A program made the translations under genes and the position numbers. The notes beneath the pieces are model-generated. The model was given only the letters and a program-made list of their open reading frames with translations. It had not been told where the DNA came from and ran no database searches. Positions 31,801-46,417 of a stretch of 64,000 bases of DNA are shown here, one piece after another (position 1 is the first letter of the stretch; each line of letters opens with the position of its first letter). Source of the DNA: Ricinus communis. Its lineage: Eukaryota; Streptophyta; Magnoliopsida; Malpighiales; Euphorbiaceae. The stretch lies in assembly GCF_019578655.1 (NCBI RefSeq), contig NC_063264.1, forward strand, positions 13,681,213 to 13,745,212. Reading direction: 5' to 3'.

Positions 31801-34800
31801 GGGGTATATTTGTGAAAATGAGAAAACACCACCGTAAGAGTACTATATTTGTGAGTATGAGTAAACAACGTCGTAAAAGGGATATATTTATGAGATTGAG
31901 AAATCAACCCTGTAAAATGGATATATTTGTAAATATGAGTAAATAATCCCGTAAGCGGGGTATATTTGTGAATCTGGAAAAACAACCCCGTTAAAGGAGC
32001 ACATTTCTTAATATGAGAAAACAACCCCATAAGAGGGGTATATTTGTCAATATTATAATACAATGCCGTAAGAGGGGTATATTTGTGAATGTGAGAAAAC
32101 AATCCTATAAGAGGGGTATATTTGTGAATATGAGAGAATAACAACGTAAGAGGGGTATAATTGTGAGTTTGAGAAAACAACTCTATAAACAGGTATATTG
32201 TATTGTATGAGAAAACAACCTTGTAAGAGGAGTATTTTTGTCAATATAAAGAACAACTCCATAAGTGGGGTATATTTGTGAATATGAGAAAACAACCTCG
32301 TAAGAGCAGTATATTTCTGAGTATGATAAAATAATACCATAAAATGGGTATATTTTTTAATATGAGAAAACAACCCCGTAAGAGGGGTATATTTATGAAT
32401 GTGAGAAAATAACCCCGTAATAAGGATATATTTTTTAGTATGAGAACCCATAAGAGAGGTATTTTTCTTAGTATGACAAAACAACCTAATTAAAGGGGTG
32501 TCTTTTTTATAATGAGAAAACGATACTGTAAGAGGGGTATATTTTTTGAATATCAAAAAACAATCTCGTAAGAGTGGTATATTTGTCAATATGAGAAAAC
32601 AATCCCGTAAGAGGGGTACATTTGTGAGTATGGGGAAACAATGTCGTAAAAGGAGTATATTTATTAATATGAGTAAACAACAACGAAAAAGGGATATATT
32701 TTGTCACACGAGAAAGTATCCCCGTAAGAGGGTTATTTCTGTCAGTATTAGATAACAACCCAATAAGAGGGTATATTTGTCAATATAAGAAAACAACCCC
32801 ATAAGTCGAGTATAGTTGTGAGGATGATTAAACAACCTCGTAAAAGGAATATATTTATGATTATGGAAAAATAGCCCTATAATAGGGGGTATATTTTTTA
32901 ATAAGTGAAAATAACACCATAAAAGTGAATACTAGAAAATAACATCGTAAGAGAGATACATTTATGAATATGAGAAAACAACTCCGTAAGAGGGGTATAT
33001 TTATGAATATGAGCAAACAACCGCGTAAGAGGGGTCTATTTCTGAGTTTGAGAAAACAACCCAATTAAAGGGGTGTCTTTTTTAATATGAGAAAACAACC
33101 CCGTAAGATGTGTATTTTTGTCAATAGAAGAAAATAACTCCTTAAGTGGGGTATATTTGCAAATATGAGAAAACAACCCCGCAAGAGGGGTGTATTTATC
33201 AATATAAGAAAACAACCCCGTAAGTCGGGTATAATTGTGAGGCTGATTAAACAACACCGTAAAAGGGATATATATATATATATGAATAACCCCGTAAGAG
33301 GGGTATATTCGTGAATATAAGAAAACAACCCCATAAGAGGAGTATATTTGTGCATATGAGAAAACAACCCCGTGTGAATGGTATATTTTGAGTACGAGAA
33401 AAAAGCCTAATAAAAGGGGTATATTTGTGAAAATGAGAAATCAATCCCGTAAGAGGGGTATATTTGTCAATAATAGAAAACAATCCTGTGAGAGGTGTAT
33501 GTTTATGAGTAAGATAGAATAACCCTGTAATAGGGGTTTATTTGTCAATATAAGAAGACATCCTCGTAAGAGGGGTAAATTTGTGAAAATAAGAGAATAA
33601 CCCCGTCAGACGTGTATATTTGGAAAAATCAGAAGACAACCCCGTAAGAGGGGTATATTTATGAATATGAAAAATTAGCCCCATATTAGGGGTATTTTTA
33701 ATATAGAAAAACAACCTTGTAAGAGGGGTACATTTGTCAATATAAGAAAACAAACACGTAAGTGGGGTACATGTGTAAGTATGAGGAAACAATGTCGTAG
33801 AATGGGTATATTTATGAATATGAGAAAATAACCGCAAAAAGGTGGTATATTATTTCATATGATAAAACAACCCCATAGAGGGGTATTTATATCAATATTG
33901 AAAAACAACCCCATAACAGAGTTATCTTTATGAATATAAAAAAATAAGCTCGTAAGAGGGATATATTTGTGAATATGACAAAAAAATCCCGTGAGAGTGC
34001 TATATTTGTGAGTATCATAAAACAACCCCTTAAGAGGAGTATATTTATCAATATAAGAAAACAACATCGTAAGTCTGGTATATTTGTGAGTATGAGTAAA
34101 CAACGCCATACAAGAAATATATTTATGAATCTAAGAAATCAACCCAATAAGAGGGGTATACTTGTGACTATGAGAAAACAACCCGTAATAGTGGTATATT
34201 TTTTAATATGATAAAACAACCGCGTAAGAGGGGTATATTTATCAATATTAGAAAACAACCTTGTAAGAGGGTATATTATGAGTATGATAGAACAACCCCG
34301 TAAAAGGGGTGTATTTGTCAATATAAGGAAACAACAACGTAATAGAGGTATATTTGTGAATATGAGAAAACTAACCTATAAGAGGGTATATTTGTAAATA
34401 TGAGAAAACAACACCGTAATAGGGGTATATTTATGAATATGAGAAAACAACCACGTAGAAGGGATATATTTTTAATATGAGAAAACAACCTCGTAAGAGG
34501 GGTATATTTGTCAATATAAGAAAATAACTCGTAAGTCGGGTATATTTATGAGTATGACGAAACAACGCTGTAAAAAGGGTATATTTATGAACATGAGAAA
34601 ACAACCGCATAAAAGGGGTATATTTTATCATATGAGAAAACAACCCCATAGGAGGAGTATATTTGTCAATATTAGAAGACAACACAGTACGAGGAGTATA
34701 TTTGTGAATATGAGAGAAAAACTCCATAACAGTGGTATATTTGTGAATATGAGATAATAACCTTGTAAGAAGGTTATATTTTTTGGTATGAGAAAACAAG

Positions 34801-37800
34801 CCCATAAAAGGGGTATATTTGTAAATATGAGAAAATAATCTCGTAAGAGTGGTATATTTGTGAATATGAGAAAACAACCTCGTAAAAGGGGTATATTTGT
34901 AAATATGAGAAAATAATCTCGTAAGAGTGGTATATTTGTGAATATGAGAAAACAACCTCGTAAGTCGGGTATATTTATGAGTATGACGAAACAACGCCGT
35001 AAAAAGGGTATATTTATGAATATGAGAAAATAACCGCATAAAAGGGGTATACTTTTTCATATGAGAAAACAACTGCAACAAAGGTATATTTTATAATATT
35101 AGAAAACAACACCATAACAGGTGTATATTTGTCAATATTATAGATCAACCCCGACATAGGGGTATATTTGTGAGTATGATAGAACAATCCCATAAAGTGG
35201 TGTATTTGTCAATACAAAAAAAATCCATCATAGGGGAATATATATGAATATGATAGAACTACCCTATAAGAGGGGTATATTTATGAATATGAGAAATCAA
35301 TCCCGTACGAAGGGTATATTTATCAATATGAGAAAATAACAGCGTAAAAGGGGTATATTTATCAATACGAGAAAACAACCTCATAAGAGAGGTATATTTG
35401 TTAGTATAAGAAAACAACGTCGTAAGTCGGGTATATTTGTGAGTCTGACGAAACAACTCCGTAAAAGGGATATTTATGAATATGAGAAATCAACCTAGTA
35501 CGAGGGGTATGTTTTTGAATATGAGAAAATAACCACATAAAAGAGGTATATTTTTCATATGAGAAAACAAACCCGTAAGAGGGACATTTTTGTCAATATT
35601 AGAAAATAACTCCGTATGAGGCGTATATTTGTGAATATAAGAAAACAACACCACAAGAGGGGTATATTTGTGAATCTGAGGAAACAACCAAGTAAGAGGG
35701 GTATATTCGTGAGTTTGAGAAAACAACCTCGTAATTGGGGTGTATTTGTGAATATGAGAAAACAACCTTGTAAGAGTGGTATATTTATGAGTATTAGAGA
35801 ACAACCCCATAAAAGAGGTATATTTCTTAATATGAGAAGACAACCCCATAAGAGGGGTATATTTGTTAATAAAAGAAAATAAATCCGTTAGTCTGGTATA
35901 TTTGTGAGTATGAATAAATAATGTCGTAAAAGGGATATATTTATGAATATAAAAGTTCAACCCCGTAAGAGGGGTATATTTATGAGTATGATAAAACAAC
36001 CCCGTAAAAGGGTTGTATTTGTCAATATATAAAAAACCCGTAGTAGGAGTATATTTGTGAATATGTGAAAACTATCCTATAAGAGGTTCATGAATATGAG
36101 GAAACAACAACGTAATAGGAGTATATTTATGAATATGAGAAATCAACCCCGTAAGAAGGGAATATTTATGAGTATGAGAACACAACCACGTAAAAGGAGT
36201 ACAATTTTTAATATGAGAAACAACCTTGTAAGAAGTGTATATTTGTTAGTATAAGAAAATAACCTAGTAAGTCCGGTATATCTGTGAGTTTGACGAAACA
36301 ACGCTGTAAAAAGGATATATTTATGAATATGAGAAATCAACCTAGTAAGAGTGGGTATATTTTTTAATATGTGAAAAAAAATCCCGCAACAAGGGTATAT
36401 TTTTAAATATGAGAAAATAATACCATAAGAGGGATATATTTGTCAATATTATAAATCAACCCCGTAAGAGGGGTATATTTGTGAGTATTGATAGAACAAC
36501 CCGTAAAAAGGGTGTATTTGTCAATATAAGAAAATATCTACGTAATAGGGGTATATTTGTGAATATGAGAAAACTACTCTATAAGACGGGTATATTTGTG
36601 AATATGAGAAAACAACACCGTAATTGTGGTATATTTATGAATATGCGCAATCAACCCTGTAAGATGTTTCATTTATCTATATGCGAAAACAACTGCATAA
36701 AAGTAGCATATTTTTTAATATGAGAAAACAACCTCGTAAGGGGAGTATATTAGTCAGTACAAGAAAACAACCTCGTAAAAGGGGTATATTTATGAATATG
36801 AGAAAACAACCGCGTAAAAAGGGTATATTTTTTCATATGAGAAAGCAACTCCGTAACAGGGGTATATTTTTTAATATTAGAAAACAATACCATAAGGGGG
36901 TTATATTTGTCAATATTATGAATCAACCTCGTAACAGGGATATATTTGTGAGTATGATAAAATAATCCCGTAAAAGGGAGTGTATTTATCAATATAAAAA
37001 ATCTGTAAAAGGGGTATATTTGTGAATATGAGAGAACTACCCTATAAGAGGGGTATATTTGTGAATATAAGGAAACAAAACCGTAATAGGGGTATATTTA
37101 TGCATATGAGAAATTAACCCTGTAAACGAGGTATATTTATGAATATTAGAAAATAACCGCGTCTAAAGGGTATATTTACTAATGTGAGAAATCAACTTTG
37201 TAAGAGGGGTATATTTGTCAGTATAAAAAAAAACCTCGTAGGTTAGGTATATTTGTAAGTATAATGAAACAACTTCTTATGAGGGATATATTTATGAATA
37301 TGAGAAATCAACCTAGTAATAGGGGTATATTTTTTAATATAAGAAAACAAACACATAAAAGGAGTATATTTTTCATATGAGAAAACAACCTCGTAAGAGG
37401 GGTATTTTTGTCAATATTAGAAAACAACTACGTATGAGGCGTATATTTGTGAATATGAGAAAATACCGCCCTAAGAGGTGTATATTTGTGAATATGAGAA
37501 AAGACTCTCGTAGGAGTGGTATGTTTGTGAATAAGAGGAAACAACCCAGTAAGAGGAGTATATTTGTGAATATGAGAAAACAACCCCATAAGTGTGGTAT
37601 ATCTGCGAGTATCAGAACACAGCCCCATAAAAGGGTATATTTTTTAATATGAGAAAACAACCCCATAAGAGGGGTATATATGTCAATAGAGAAAAACAAC
37701 CCTGTAAATCTGGTATATTAATGAGTATGAGTAAACAACGTCGTAAAAGGGATATATTTGAAAAATCAATCCCGTAAGATGAGCATATTTTTTCAATATA

Positions 37801-40063
37801 AAATAACCTGTAATATGGGTATATTTGTGAATATGAGAAAACTATCCTATAAGAGGTTTTTGAATATGAGGAAACAATGCTGTAAGAGGGGTATATCTAT
37901 GAATATGAGAAATCAACCCCGCAAGAACAATATATTTATAAATATGAGAAAACAACCGCATAAAAATGGTATATTTTTTAATATGAGAAAACAACCCCGT
38001 AAGAGGGGTATATTTGTCAATATAAGAAAATAACCCCCTAACTCGGCTATATTTCTGAGTATGATAAAACAACCCCATAAGAGTGGTAATTTTGTCAATT
38101 TTTGAGAATAACACCGTAAGGGAGGTAAATTTATGAATATGAGAAAACAACCTTGTAAGAGGGGTATATTTGTGAATATGAGAAAACAACCCTGTTAGAG
38201 TGCTTTATTTATGAGTATCAGAGAACAACCCCATAAAGGGGGTATATTTTTTAATAGGAGAAAACAACATCGTAAGGCGGAGGGTTATATTTGTCAATAT
38301 AAGAAAAACCCCTTATGTCGGGTATATTTGTGAGTTTTAGTAAACAACTCCGTAAAATGGATACATTTATGAATTAAGAAATCAACACCGTTTAGAAAAC
38401 AACCACATAAAAGATGTATATTTCTCATATGAGAAAACAACCTTGTAATAGGGGTATATTTGTATGTATGAGAAAACGACCATAAAAGAGGGTATATTTT
38501 TTAATATGAGAAAGCATCCCCATAAGAGCGGTATATTTGTGAACATGAGAAAACATCTCTATAAGAGGATTATATTTATGAGTTTGAGAAAACAAACATA
38601 AAAAATGTGGTATATTTTTTATTATGAGAAAATAACACCCTAAGTCGGGTATATTTCTGAGTATGAGTAAACAATCCCGTAAAAGGGATACAATTATGTA
38701 TATGATGCTTCAACCCCGTAAGAGGGGTATATTTGTAAATATGAGAAAACAACCTCGAAAAAGAGGCAGAATTTTTTAATATGAGAAAGCGACCCCATAA
38801 GAGGGGTATATTTGTCAATATTGGAATACAACCCCGTAAGACGGCTATATTTGTGAATATGAGAAAATAACCACATAAAAGGGGTTTATTTTTTCATATG
38901 AGGAAACAACCCCAGAAGAGCGGTATTTTATCAATATTAGAAAACAACAATGCAAGAGAGGTATTTTTGTAAATATTAGAAAACAACAATGTAACAGACC
39001 TAGATTTATGAAAATGAGAAAATAACAGTGTAAGAGCGGTATATTTGTAAATATGAGAAAATAACTTCGTTAGAGTGCTATATTTGTGAGTATCAGAAAA
39101 CAACCCCATAAAAGGGGTATATTTTTTAATAGGAGAAAACAACCTCATAAGAGGGGTATATTTATCAATATAAGAAAAGCTCCCGAAGTCGAGTATATGT
39201 GTGAGTATGAGTAAATAAGCCCGTAAAAGGGATACACTTATGAATATGAGAAATCAACCCCGTGTGAGAGGCATATCTGTGAATATGAGAAAATAATCCC
39301 ATAACAAGAATTTATTTTTAATATGAGAAAACAATCACAAAAGAGGGTATTTTTGTCAATATTAGACATAAACACATAAGGGCGATATATTTATGAGTCT
39401 GATAGAACAATCCTGTAAAATGGGTGTATTTATGAATATAAGGAAACAACCCCGTAAGAGGGGTATATTTGTGAATATGAGAAAATAACCCCGTAAGAGG
39501 AGAATATTTGTGATTATGAGAAAATAACCCCATAAGTGGGGTATATTTTTAAGAATGAGAATAAAAAATCCTATTAAAGTGGTATATTTTTTAATATGAG
39601 GAAACAACCCTTTAAGAGGGGCATATTTGTCAATATTAGAAAATAACTCCTAAGACGGGTATATTTGTGAGTATGAGTAAATAACTCCGTAAAAGAGATA
39701 CATTTATAAATATGAGAAACCAATCCCGTATGAGGGGTATGTTTGTGAATACGAGATAACTACCTCGTAATAGGGGCATATTTTATTATATAAGAAAACA
39801 ACACCAAAAGAGGGGTATATTTGTCAATATTCAAAAATGACCCCGTAATAAGAGTATATTTGTGAGTATCATAGAACAACCGTGTAAAATAGATGTATTT
39901 GTCAATATAAGGAAACAATCCATGACAGGGGTATATTTGTGAATATGAGAAAATAACCTCATATGAGGGGAATATTTGTGAATATAAGATAATAAGCGCA
40001 AAAGAGGAGTATATTTCTAAGAATGAGAATAACCCTATAAAAGTTGTATATTTCTTAATATGG
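25835..40063 (-). repeat. 39-bp satellite array, block 6 (- orientation)
   Basis: The longest uninterrupted array, 14.2 kb or about 365 monomers. Higher-order structure is visible: variant monomers recur every 12 units (for example the aaatcaacc variant at about 29543 and 30008, 467 bp apart). The ctaccctataagagg type recurs at about 35254, 36067, 36567, 37030 and 37832. The part 34780-38010 is duplicated at 43549-46410. A local 78-bp dimer duplication lies at about 34800-34960. Numerous open frames on both strands (for example 34431-35081, 216 codons) are repeat products. Confidence 0.95.
34780..38010 (-). repeat. Satellite segmental duplication, copy A
   Basis: The order of variant monomers matches 43549-46410 in the same orientation. 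Examples: ctgaggaaacaaccaag (35675 versus 44105), tttcatatgagaaagcaa (36832 versus 45264), tttatcaatataaaata-like (37793 versus 46207). The offset falls from about 8.8 to 8.4 kb, so indels of a few hundred bases separate the copies. Confidence 0.8.
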
Positions 40064-40514
40064 TAGAACACGGTCGTGCTCAAGCCTGTGCTAGTCAGCA
40101 CGGCCATGCTCAAGCCTTTGCTGGTCAGCACGATTGTGTCAAGCCTCTGTTGGACCTTCGAGTCCCCAAAAACAGCCTCTTATCCCTGACCGTGACTTCG
40201 CCGGTGCTGAGCCACCACAGGCCGTGATGGAGGACGTGGTGGCCTCGAAAACCATGTCAAAAGGCCACCTTTGAGGGTCAAATGTCGATGTTTCAGCACG
40301 GCCAGAGTTCAGGCCGTGATCAGCCTTTGCTCAGTTTTGATGGATTATGGCCCATGTTCGCACGTATCTTCCTTGAATACTGATAATGTCCACCGATGAT
40401 CACGTGAAACATGAAAGGAACCGAAACACAGGTGATTCTGGCATAAAACAAGATAACTATGCACAAAAATGGAAGTAATTAGGCATATAAACATGTGTAA
40501 AACAATGCATATCA
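40064..40514 (-). repeat. LTR fragment, divergent relative of variant B
   Basis: Minus-strand start TGATATGCATTGTTTTACACATG at 40514, aligned with the variant B start (TGATGAGCATAGTTTTACACAT) but clearly diverged. Keeps about 450 bp of U3, with AGCACGGCC / GGCCGTGAT half-sites, and is truncated at its left against satellite. Confidence 0.75.
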
Positions 40515-42846
40515 ATTTGTTAATATAAGAAAACAACCCATAAATCGGGTATGTTTATAAGTGTGAGTAAACAAATTCGTAAAACAGATATATTTATGAA
40601 TATGAGTAAACAACCCTATAAGAGGGGTATATTTGTGAGTTTGAGAAAACAACCATATAAAAGGAGTAATTTTTTATTATGAGAAAACAACCTCGTAAGA
40701 GGGGTATATTTGTCAATATAAGAAAACAACCCCCTAAGTCAAGTATCTTTATGAGTATGAGTAAACAATCCCGTAAAAGGGATACATTTATGAATATGAG
40801 AAATCAACCTTGTATGAGGAGTATATTTCTGAATATGAGAAACAAATATATAAAAGGGGTATATTTTTTCATATGAGAAAACAACATCATAAGATGGGTA
40901 TTTTTGTCAATATCAGAAAAAAAACACCGTAAGAGGGGTATATTTTGTGAATAAGACAAAACAGTCCCATAAGAGGGGCATATATGTAAATATGATATAA
41001 TAACCCGGTCATAATGGTATATTTATGAGTATTAGAGAACAACCCCGTAAAAGTGAAGTATTTGTCAATATTAGAAAATGACCCTATAAGACGGGTATAT
41101 TATGTGTATAATAAAACAATCCTGTAAAAGTGGTATATTTGTCAATAAAAGAAAACAATCCTTTAATATAAGTATATTTATGAATATGAGAGAACAACCC
41201 TGTAAGAGGAGTATATTTGTGAATATGAGAAAAGAACTGCGCAATAAGGGTATATTTCTGAATATGAGAAAACAACACCATAAAAGCGGTATATTTTTTA
41301 ATATGAGAAAACAACCTCGTAAGAGGGGTATATTTATGAATATGAGAAAACAACCCCGTTAGAGGGGTATATTTATGAGTATTGGAAAACAACTCCATAA
41401 GAGGGATATATTTTTTAAAATGAGAAAACAACCTCGTAAGAGGGGTATATTTTTAATAGAAGAAAACAACCCCAAAAGTCCAGTATATTTGCGAGAATGA
41501 GTGAAAAGCATCATCAAAGGGATGTATATATGAATATGAGACATCAAGCGTATAAGAAAGGTATATTTTTGAATATGAGAAAACAACCTCATAAGAGGAG
41601 TATATTTGTGAGTATGAGAAAAATAACCGCATAAAAAGGGCATATTTTTTAATATGAGAAAACAACCTCATAAGAGGAGTATATTTGTTAATATTGGAAT
41701 ACATTTATGAATGAGGCATCAAGCTCATAGGAGGGGTATATTTTTGAATGAACCCCGTAAGAGGAGTATAGTTCTGAATTTGAGAAAACAACGACATAAA
41801 GGGGGCATATTTTTTAATATGAGAAAACAACCTAGTAAGAGGGATATATTTATGAATATGAGAATATAACTCGTTCATAGTTGTATATTTGTGAATATTA
41901 GAGAACAAACCCATAAAAAGGATATATTTTTTAATATAAGAAGACAACCCCGTAAGAGGGGTATATTTATCAATATAAGAAAACAACCCCCTTAGTTGAG
42001 TAAACTTGTGAGTATGAGTAAACAACGCCGTAAAAGGAATATATTTATGAATATGAGATATCAGCCCTGTGTGAGGGGTGAATTTCTTAACATGAGAAAA
42101 CAACACCATAAAAGGGGTATATTTTTTATATGAGAAAAAAACCCCGTAAAAGGCGTATATTTATGAATATAAGAAAACAACCCCGTTAGAGGGATATATT
42201 TGTGAGTATTAGAAAACAACCCTATAAGAGGGGTACATTTTTTAAAATGAGAAACCAATCTCGTAAGAGGGGTATATTATTTAATAGAAGAAAATAACCT
42301 CCTAAGTCCGGTATATTTGCGAGTTTGAGTGAACAACGTCATTAAAAGGATATATTTATGAATGAGGCATCAAGCCCGTAAGAGGGGTATATTTTTGAAT
42401 ATAAGAAAACAACCTTGTAAGAGGGGTATATTTGTGAGTATGAGAAAACAACCACATAAAAGAGACATATTTTTTAATATGAGAAAACAACCTCATAAAA
42501 GGGGTATATTTATCAATATTGGAATACAACTCGTAAGATGACTGTATTTATAAATATGAGAAAACAATCGTGTAAGAGACGTATATTTATGAATGAGAAA
42601 AGAACCTCGTAAGAGGAGTGTAGTTGTGAATTTGAGAAAACAACCACATAAAGGGGGCATATTTTTTAATATGAGAAAATAAGGGCTATATTTGTGAATA
42701 TGAGAATATAACCCGATCAGAGCAGTATATTTATGAATATTATAGAACAACCCCATAAAAGGGGTATATTTTTTGATATGAGAAGACAACCCCGTAAGAG
42801 GGGTATATTTATCAATATAAGAAAACAACCCCCTTAGTCGGGTAAA
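40515..42846 (-). repeat. 39-bp satellite array, block 7 (- orientation)
   Basis: About 60 monomers. Carries two modules (about 41470-41600 and 42300-42430) with the rare unit gagtgaa..cat.aaagg, also seen twice at 16.6-17.0 kb, so the same higher-order variant is shared across 25 kb. Open frames are repeat products. Confidence 0.95.
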
Positions 42847-43548
42847 TACACTCTTGGATAAGAGTAAATAGCTCCAATTCCTCTTGCCCAATCTTGAATC
42901 GATTCTTATTCCTCTTGCTCGAATTGAAACCAATCAACGAACCTCGCCCAATCTTCAATCTTCAAAGAGAATCCAATTGTAACCTTGGTCCAAGTCTCAT
43001 TTTTCCTTAGTTCTAGCTCAAAAAACCCTAAGAGAGAGAAAGAATAGAGTTTGGGACGTCCTCACCCTCTCTTCTTTTTGTTTTCCTCTTTTCTTTCTTC
43101 TAATTAATTCGTCTAGCTGCCGCGAATATGGCCGTGTTGATGCCCGTGTTAGGAACATGTCCTGGTGTTGATGCCCGTGTGGGGAACACGGCCTCGTGCT
43201 GATGGCCGTGTTACTCTTTGTGGTAGTGCTCCTTAACGCTTCTTTTTCCTGTTGTCAAATGCACCCAACATGGCTCGTTTTGGTGCCCGTGTTGGGAACA
43301 CGGCTTGCTCTAGTGCCCGTGTTGGGAACACGGCCGTGTTCAGCTTCCTCATGCACGAACTTGACTTGTTTCGGCAACTTTGACGTCCAATTCTACTCCA
43401 ATTCTTCCCTTTATCACTGTTTGACTTCTTTTGGACCTAATGCACACAAACAGACACATAGGGTGAGTGTTGGGAACAATTCACATCCAAATGTACATAA
43501 AATCAGCCTTAAAAATCCCATTTAGACGTGTGTATTCTATGCACATCA
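42847..43548 (-). repeat. Truncated LTR, Athila-like variant A
   Basis: Minus-strand LTR start TGATGTGCATAG at 43548, keeping about 700 bp homologous to 25175-25834, including the palindrome cluster (43130-43345). The left end is broken at 42847. No internal domain is adjacent, so it is a truncated solo LTR. The + strand open frame 43196-43525 is an artefact. Confidence 0.85.
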
Positions 43549-46417
43549 GGTTATATTTTTTAGTATGAGAAAACAAGCCCATAAGAAGGGTATATTTGTG
43601 AATATGAGAAAGCAACCTCTTAAGAGTGGTATATTTGTGAATATGAGAAAACAATCTTGTAAGAGGGGTATATTTGTCAGTATAAGAAAACAACCTTGCA
43701 GGTCGGATATATTTGTGAGTATTACAAAACAACACTGTAAAAGGGGTATATTTATGAATATGAGAAAACAACCTCGTTAGAGAAGTATATTTTTTAGTAT
43801 AAGAAAACAACCTCGTAAGTCGGGTATATTTGTGAGTATGACGAAACAACTCCATAAAAGAGTTATTTATGAATATGAGAAATCAACCTAGTACGAGGGG
43901 TATGTTTTTGAATATGAGAAAACAACCACATAAAAGGAGTATATGTTTCATATGAGAAAATAACCCTGTAAGAGGGGTATTTTTGTCAATATTAGAAAAC
44001 AACTCCGTATGAGGCATATATTTGAGAATACAAGAAAACAACACCGTAAGAGGGGTATAATTGTGAATATGAGAAAAGAATCTTGTAGGAGTGGTATATT
44101 TGTGAATCTGAGGAAACAACCAAGTCAGAGGGGTATATTCGCCAATTTGAGAAAAGAACCTCGTAACAGGGGTATATTTGTGAATATGAGAAAACAACAT
44201 CATAAGAGTGGTACATTTGTGAATATGAGAAAAAAAACTCCATAAGAGAGGTATATTTCTTAATATGAGAAGACAACCACGCAAGAAGGATATATTTGTC
44301 AATAGAAGAAAACAATACAATTAGTATGGTATATTTGTGAGTATGAGTAAACAACATCGTGAAAGGGATATATTTATGAATATAAAAAATCAATCCCGTA
44401 AGAGGAGTATATTTGTGAGTATGATATAACAACCCCGTAAAAGGGGTATATTTGTTAATATAAAAAAACTTGTAAAGGGGTATATTTGTAAATATGTGAA
44501 AACTACCCCATAAGAAGTTTGTGAATATGAGAAAACAATAATGTAATAGGGGTATATTTATGAATATGAGAAATCAGCCCCGTAAGAAGGGAATATTTAT
44601 GAGTATGAGAAAACAGCCGCGTAAAAGAGGTATAATTTTTAATATGAGAAAATAACCTCGTAAGAAGTGTATATTTGTCAGCATAAGAAAACAACCTCGT
44701 AAGTCGGGTATATCTGTGAGTATGACAAAACAACACCGTAAAAAGGATATCTTTATGAATATGAGAAATCAACCTAATAAGAGGAGTATATTTTTGAATA
44801 TGTGAAAAGAACCCCGTAACAAGGGTATATTTTTTAATATGAGAAAATAATACCATAAGAGGAATATATTTGTCAATATTATAAATCAACCCCGTAAAAG
44901 GGGTATATTTGTGAGTATGATAGAACAACCCGTAAAAGGGGTGTATTTGTGAATATAAGAAAAAATTCCCGTAATAGGGGTATATTTCTGAATATGAGAA
45001 AACTACCCCATAAGAGGGGTATATTTGTGAAGATGAGAAAATAACACCGTAATTGTAGTATATTTATAAATATGAGCAATCAACCTTGTAAGAGGGGTAT
45101 ATTTATGTATATGAGAAAACAACTCCGTAAAAGCAGCATATTTTTTAATATGAGAAAACAACCTCGTAAGAGAAGTATATTTGTCAGTATAAGAAAATAA
45201 CCTCGTAAGAGGGGTATATTTATGAATATGAGAAAACAACTGCATAAAAAGGGTATATTTTTTCATATGAGAAAGCAATCCCGTAACAGGGGTATATATT
45301 TTTTTAATATTAGAAAACAACACTATAAGGGGAGTATATTTGTCAATATTATGAATCAATCCCGTAAGAGGGATATATTTGTGGGTATGAAAGAACAACC
45401 CCATAAAAAGGGGTGTATTTAGTAATTAAAAAATCCGTAATAGGGGTATATTTGTGAATATGATAGAACTACCCTATAAGAGGGGTATATTTATGAATAA
45501 GAGGAAACAACATCGTAATAGTGGTATATTTATTAATATGAGAAATTAACCCCGTAAGCAAAGTATATTTATGAATATGAGAAAACAACCACGTCAAAGG
45601 GATTTATTTATTAATATGAGAAATCAACCTCGTAAGAGGGGTATATTTATCAGTATAAGAAAACAACCTTGTAAGTCGGGTATATTTGTGAGTATATGAA
45701 GAAACAACTCCTTGAGAGACATATATTTATGAATATGAGAAATCAACCTAGTAAGAAGGGTATATTTTTTAATATGAGAAAACAACAACATAAAAGGGAT
45801 ATATTTTTCATATGAGAAAACAACCCCATAAGAGGGGTCTTTTTGTCAATATCAGAAGACAACCACATATGAGGCGTAAATTTGTGAATATGAGAAAACA
45901 ACGCCCTAAGAGGGGTAATTATGAGAAAAGACTCTCGTAGGAGTGGTATATTTGTGAATATGTGGAAACAACCCTGTACAAGGGGTATATTTGTGAATAT
46001 GAGAAAACAACCCCGTAAGTGTGGTATATTTGTGAGTTTCAAAACACAACCCCATAAAAGGGGTATATTTTTTAATATGAGAAAATAACCTCGTGAGAGG
46101 GGTATATTTTTTAATGTCTGATATATTGTGAGTATAAGTAAACGACATCGTAAATGAGATATATTTATGAATATGAAAAATTAACTCTGTAAGAGGGGTA
46201 TATTTATCAATATAAAATAATCTGTAATATGGGTATATTTGTGAATATGAGAAAACTACCCTATACGAGGTTTGTGAATATGAGGAAACAATACCTTAAG
46301 AGGGGTATATTTATGAATATGAGAGATCAACCCCATAAGAACGGTATATTTATGGATATGAGAAAACAACCACGTAAAAGTGGTATATTTTTTAATATGA
46401 GAAAACAACTCGTAAGA
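43549..46417 (-). repeat. 39-bp satellite array, block 8; duplication copy B
   Basis: About 73 monomers whose variant order repeats 34780-38010. The ctaccctataagagg variant spacing (about 44505, 45000, 45467, 46254) parallels that of copy A. The left edge is the truncated LTR; the right edge is the copia-type fragment, after which orientation flips to +. Confidence 0.92.

Noticed and set aside
25835..40063. CRISPR-like array of regularly spaced repeats
   Set aside because: Head-to-tail 39-bp monomers with no unique spacers, in a plant nuclear context with LTR elements; a satellite.
43196..43525. 109-codon Cys/Val-rich open frame
   Set aside because: Inside a truncated Athila-like LTR, with a shadow homologue on the opposite strand of 58972-59451; an LTR artefact.
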